Source of the DNA: Bacteroidales bacterium | GTDB lineage: Bacteria; Bacteroidota; Bacteroidia; Bacteroidales; JAFGHD01 | Direction: 5' to 3' | DNA length: 33,035 bases | NCBI GenBank assembly: GCA_016927695.1 | Contig: JAFGME010000051.1 | Coordinates: 1-33,035 of the forward strand | Position numbers and translations under genes: made by a program | Shown: positions 30,112 to 33,035 of the stretch, in pieces | How positions within the stretch are numbered: the first letter of the stretch is position 1 | How the letters are laid out: each line of letters begins with the position of its first letter | The notes under the pieces: generated by a model | What the model saw: only the letters and a program-made list of their open reading frames with translations | The model's database searches: none | Told to the model about the DNA's origin: nothing

Positions 30112-32004
30112 TCATTCCACCATCATCTTCCCGTTAACCGACTCCTTGCCCGAAATCACTTTATAGAGATATATCCCGGGCGCAAGGCCGTCAGCGGAAA
30201 GATCAATGAGATGAACGCCTCTGTCGGCAATTCCCCTGTCAACCTCTTTGACTTTCCGGCCCGTAACATTGTAAACCTCCAGCCTTAAAGATGTTTTGGA
30301 AGTGGTTGTCACACGGAATGTTGTGTTCGTTGAAAACGGATTGGGGTAATTCCCGCTCATCATCTCTATTGAAGATACATTTTCATCCGTCCCGATTATG
30401 GTATTGAGGCCAATGTCCGATAAAAGCATTCTGGAGTAATATATTTTATTCTCAATGTAAGCATGATCTTCATCCAGGGCTGTACCCGGCTCGGCATCCG
30501 CATTGTAAATCACATGAAAGTAATCATTGGCGCTCCCTGCCATAACCGGATAGATGCACTCATCAAAAATATGGATCAGGTCTGTATTGAGGTCATAAAA
30601 GTCAAGCCAGTCATCATTCTCATTTTCGAATCCCCTTACCCATACATGTTTAAAATTGTAGGTGCCGTTGTCGTAGCCTTCGGTGGATGCAGAGAAAGTA
30701 ACGATCAGGTCATTGTCGGCGCATACGCTGATATTAGGCATTGTAGAGATACCCAATTCCCTGTATGACATAATATCGGGAAGCAGGTCAATAACGCCGT
30801 TGTTGTTTATATCCTGTGTCCATCCGATCAGGTTAACGTCCTCTATCAGCACATCCCATGCGTCCAGGGCATCGTGCTGATCGGGGGCAGTGAAGGGTAG
30901 CATATCCTCATTCCAGTAAGCAATCCCATCCGTAAACGGCCAGTACTGATATGTTGTTCCCACTTCAAAATGAGCGACACGGCTAATGCCGCAGACCAGA
31001 TGTACCTTACCGGTATTGTCGATGGCAATGTCGGCCGACATGTCCGGGCACCAGAGGGTGTCGGTGGTGATGGTGACATTCCAGTCGAAGAACGGATAGG
31101 GATGTTCCCACACCATGATCTTTTCCCAGTTGTCGCCATTATCGGCAGATTTCATGACGAACATATCATGCCATGCATCTGCACAAACAAAAGCAATGGT
31201 ATTGCCTCTGGGTTCGGCCCATGTATATTCGTCGGCGCTGAGGCTGTTGTAATTTGTAATGGTCGTTCCATCAAGCTGAACATTAAGGTAATCCCATGTG
31301 GCGCCTCCGTCAGAAGTCCTGGAATAAAGGAGGGCGCCGTCCATTCCGTTGTAAACGGTTCCGCCATTGGCGACGGGCCAGGTCGTATACACATAATGGA
31401 CTATTTCATGGTCCACCCCGGAAGTGGTCATCCGGGGCCAGGAAATATCATGATTATCGGGGCCTGCAATGGGTGTCCATTCAATCCAGGAGCCGGCGCC
31501 TTTGGTTTCACGATGGAGGGTAGTTATCGAACCATTGGTAAAATCATGAGAAGCCACGATTTCCCCATCTTCCCCGTAGGGTGCATAGGAGGGCCATCCC
31601 GTCCTGATGCTTTCGATGCGGGTAACGGGCATCGGTCCCCAGTCCGAGCCGTCATAATAATTATACCCCGTGCCCCGGTCGGGAAAATTGGGCGGGGTTT
31701 CCAGGCCAAATGTCCACACTGCCCCCAGGGTGCCATCGCTGAAAAGATGTATCCTGTTTCCCAGCAGAGAGTTTGACTGAAGGTCATAGATGGTTGTTCC
31801 GATCTGCTCTTCTTCCTGAGCCAGATAACTTTTGGGAAGCACCGGAAAAGCAGGCTTACTCACTTCATCCTGATGCAATGGCGGGTTGGCATGGTGACGC
31901 TGAACTGCCTGATCCACATAATCCCCTTTTATCATAGCCCGTTTTTGCGATTGAGCTCCGATACTCAGGGAAAGGATCATGAAAAAAACGACAAAATTTC
32001 TCAT
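30112..32004 (-). CDS. Secreted sialidase/BNR-like protein with T9SS sorting domain (copy B)
   Basis: A 630-residue paralogue of the protein encoded at 28135-30000, on the same strand, 111 bases upstream. It has a signal peptide (residues 1-19, MRNFVVFFMILSLSIGAQSQ). It has the same turns (TSDGGATWDYLNV; KSADNGDNWEKIMV), the same HPYPFFDWNVTITTDTLW and GTTYQYWP blocks, and a matching calcium-loop segment near residue 397 (DINNNGVIDLLPD). The third Asp-box seen in copy A is degraded (ENENDDWLDF). It ends in a type A T9SS domain (SGNYPNPFSTNTTFRV; LEVYNVTGRKV; VNGKMMVE). The middle is far better conserved between copies than the ends. The function is unknown. Confidence 0.87.
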   Translation of the reverse strand: MRNFVVFFMILSLSIGAQSQKRAMIKGDYVDQAVQRHHANPPLHQDEVSKPAFPVLPKSYLAQEEEQIGTTIYDLQSNSLLGNRIHLFSDGTLGAVWTFGLETPPNFPDRGTGYNYYDGSDWGPMPVTRIESIRTGWPSYAPYGEDGEIVASHDFTNGSITTLHRETKGAGSWIEWTPIAGPDNHDISWPRMTTSGVDHEIVHYVYTTWPVANGGTVYNGMDGALLYSRTSDGGATWDYLNVQLDGTTITNYNSLSADEYTWAEPRGNTIAFVCADAWHDMFVMKSADNGDNWEKIMVWEHPYPFFDWNVTITTDTLWCPDMSADIAIDNTGKVHLVCGISRVAHFEVGTTYQYWPFTDGIAYWNEDMLPFTAPDQHDALDAWDVLIEDVNLIGWTQDINNNGVIDLLPDIMSYRELGISTMPNISVCADNDLIVTFSASTEGYDNGTYNFKHVWVRGFENENDDWLDFYDLNTDLIHIFDECIYPVMAGSANDYFHVIYNADAEPGTALDEDHAYIENKIYYSRMLLSDIGLNTIIGTDENVSSIEMMSGNYPNPFSTNTTFRVTTTSKTSLRLEVYNVTGRKVKEVDRGIADRGVHLIDLSADGLAPGIYLYKVISGKESVNGKMMVE

Positions 32005-32035
32005 AATGTGAATGTTTGCTAAAGGTTCATATAAG

Positions 32036-32043
32036 CAAAATTA
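32036..32043 (-). promoter_or_regulatory. Possible -7 box of copy B
   Basis: The minus strand reads TAATTTTG, matching TAnnTTTG, 31 bases before ATG 32004. The nearest TTTG (32072-32069) is 25 bases upstream, longer than usual. The 193-base gap around it holds no gene. Confidence 0.4.
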
Positions 32044-32197
32044 GCAAAATATTTTAATTATTAAGTATCAAATATATATAATATCGTTACCCGTTTGCAG
32101 AGTCAATCAGTTAATGGTGGATTTGAATCAGGGAACGGCATTTCATTTTGGAAATGAAGCAATATCACACAACCCATGAAAAGGTATTGAAGGTTCA

Positions 32198-33035
32198 TTA
32201 TGCATCTGCAGCATTTGTGCCGACGGTGGCGGCCCTTTCGAAGGGTAAATCATCAGCAAATAATTTTCTGTAAGTGATATGCCTTTTGCCCGGCAAGGCT
32301 CCAATGGCCTCCAGGGTGGCTTTCATTTTGGGATTGAAATCGCCCACCCATGATATTTCAAGCTCCTGATAATGGGACCGTTTACGCAACACCGGATCCC
32401 TGAGGTGCCAAAAAATCGCAGACTCTATTCCTGCCCCCTGAAACCTGGGAACAACTCCTATAATAGTGACCCTGGCACGCGTTATCATCTTTGAATTTTT
32501 CAGAATGAAAAACCTGATTATGTTCCTAAGATTCATCTTCCCTCTGAAAATCCTGAGCACCTGATTAACATCGGGCAACATGATGTAAAAAGCAATAGGT
32601 TCGCCTTTGTAGTAGGCAAACCAGATGAATTCCTCGATCAGAATAGGATGAACATCAACAAAACTTCTTTTCACCATTTCTTCGTCCAATGGGGTGTAAT
32701 GCTCATGATAAACCCAGGCTTCATTGTGAATTTTTGCCAGATCGCGGGCAAACTTTCCCGGTTTTCTCTTGGAATAGTGTTCAAATGTATACCCCGGCTT
32801 TTTCAGCACCCATTCGGCAATTTTCCAGAATCTTTCAGGAAAGGGCGTTTTCAGGCTGAGGCGCCTGGACTCCTGCTCAAAAAAAGGCCTGAATCCATAA
32901 TCCTCAAAAAAATCTCTGTAATAAGGGGGGTTATAATTCATTCCGAATGCAGGCGCCGTAAACCCTTCGGTGAGAAGGCCCCAGAAAGTGTCGTTTTCTC
33001 CCGGATTGACCGGTCCGTCCATCGCCTGCATCCCT
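32198..33035 (-). CDS. GNAT-like acetyltransferase domain protein (5' end outside window)
   Basis: The frame is open to the window edge, so the N-terminus is missing; 278 residues are visible. The segment GPVNPGENDTFWGLLTEGFT and then MNYNPPYYRDFFEDYGF are characteristic of a family of about 380 residues seen in Bacteroidota and other bacteria. A GNAT fold is suggested by GEPIAFYIMLPDVNQVLRIF and the acetyl-CoA loop VVPRFQGAGIES (Arg/Gln-x-x-Gly-x-Gly/Ala type). No signal peptide is visible in this part. The substrate is unknown. An internal ATG at 33031 is not the start, since conserved sequence appears to continue upstream. Confidence 0.82.
   Translation of the reverse strand, partial: GMQAMDGPVNPGENDTFWGLLTEGFTAPAFGMNYNPPYYRDFFEDYGFRPFFEQESRRLSLKTPFPERFWKIAEWVLKKPGYTFEHYSKRKPGKFARDLAKIHNEAWVYHEHYTPLDEEMVKRSFVDVHPILIEEFIWFAYYKGEPIAFYIMLPDVNQVLRIFRGKMNLRNIIRFFILKNSKMITRARVTIIGVVPRFQGAGIESAIFWHLRDPVLRKRSHYQELEISWVGDFNPKMKATLEAIGALPGKRHITYRKLFADDLPFERAATVGTNAADA

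Noticed and set aside
1-33035. CRISPR array, restriction-modification, toxin-antitoxin or other defence genes
   Set aside because: No regularly spaced repeats and no proteins of these families were seen; the endonuclease at 21957 is an exported nuclease, not a defence enzyme.

Overview
The window comes from a Bacteroidota chromosome, most like the Bacteroidales or a related anaerobic or microaerophilic lineage. The evidence is a complete Bat (aerotolerance) operon, five proteins with type IX secretion (T9SS) C-terminal sorting domains, signal peptides ending in AQ or TQ, almost no Shine-Dalgarno sites, and promoter boxes of the Bacteroidota type (TTG or TTTG, about 19-21 bases, then TAnnTTTG). 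The genus cannot be named from the sequence alone.

Layout. Positions 1-7744 (+) hold one tightly packed operon: the 3' end of a MoxR-family AAA+ ATPase gene, a DUF58 protein, a signal-peptide and single-membrane-span protein related to BatD, then BatA, BatB, BatC, BatD and BatE. Start and stop codons overlap or lie within about 50 bases, so these products probably form one envelope complex in which the ATPase acts on VWA (MIDAS) proteins. A transglutaminase-like lipoprotein gene follows (7840-9429). Two large secreted T9SS cargo proteins come next (9749-14321), a BNR/propeller-like protein and a four-module fibronectin-like protein, closed by a strong terminator.

Positions 14378-18834 are ordinary chromosome: an outer-membrane-barrel-like protein, a 42-residue lipoprotein, uracil-DNA glycosylase, a glutathione peroxidase/YceI lipoprotein pair with overlapping ends, and a MATE transporter. 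Positions 18903-24165 carry surface and secreted proteins: a dockerin-like protein, a tail-fibre-like repeat protein, a T9SS endonuclease I, and a PagL-like lipid A deacylase homologue. An isocitrate/isopropylmalate-type dehydrogenase and an HD-domain-like protein follow (24331-26161).

Positions 26162-27274 look different: about 440 bases without a gene but with inverted repeats, an AT-rich small lipoprotein gene, and a REP-like hairpin. This stretch lies just downstream of a CAU-anticodon tRNA gene (probably Ile2). The tRNA and a HAD phosphatase gene have divergent promoters. The window ends with two tandem paralogous T9SS proteins on the minus strand and the 3' part of a GNAT acetyltransferase gene.

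I found no CRISPR array, prophage, intact insertion sequence or clearly new defence system. The observations most worth checking are the tandem secreted paralogues, the altered active-site residues in the PagL-like and HD-like proteins, the AT-rich stretch beside the tRNA, and the domain shared by BatD and the extra gene in the Bat operon.
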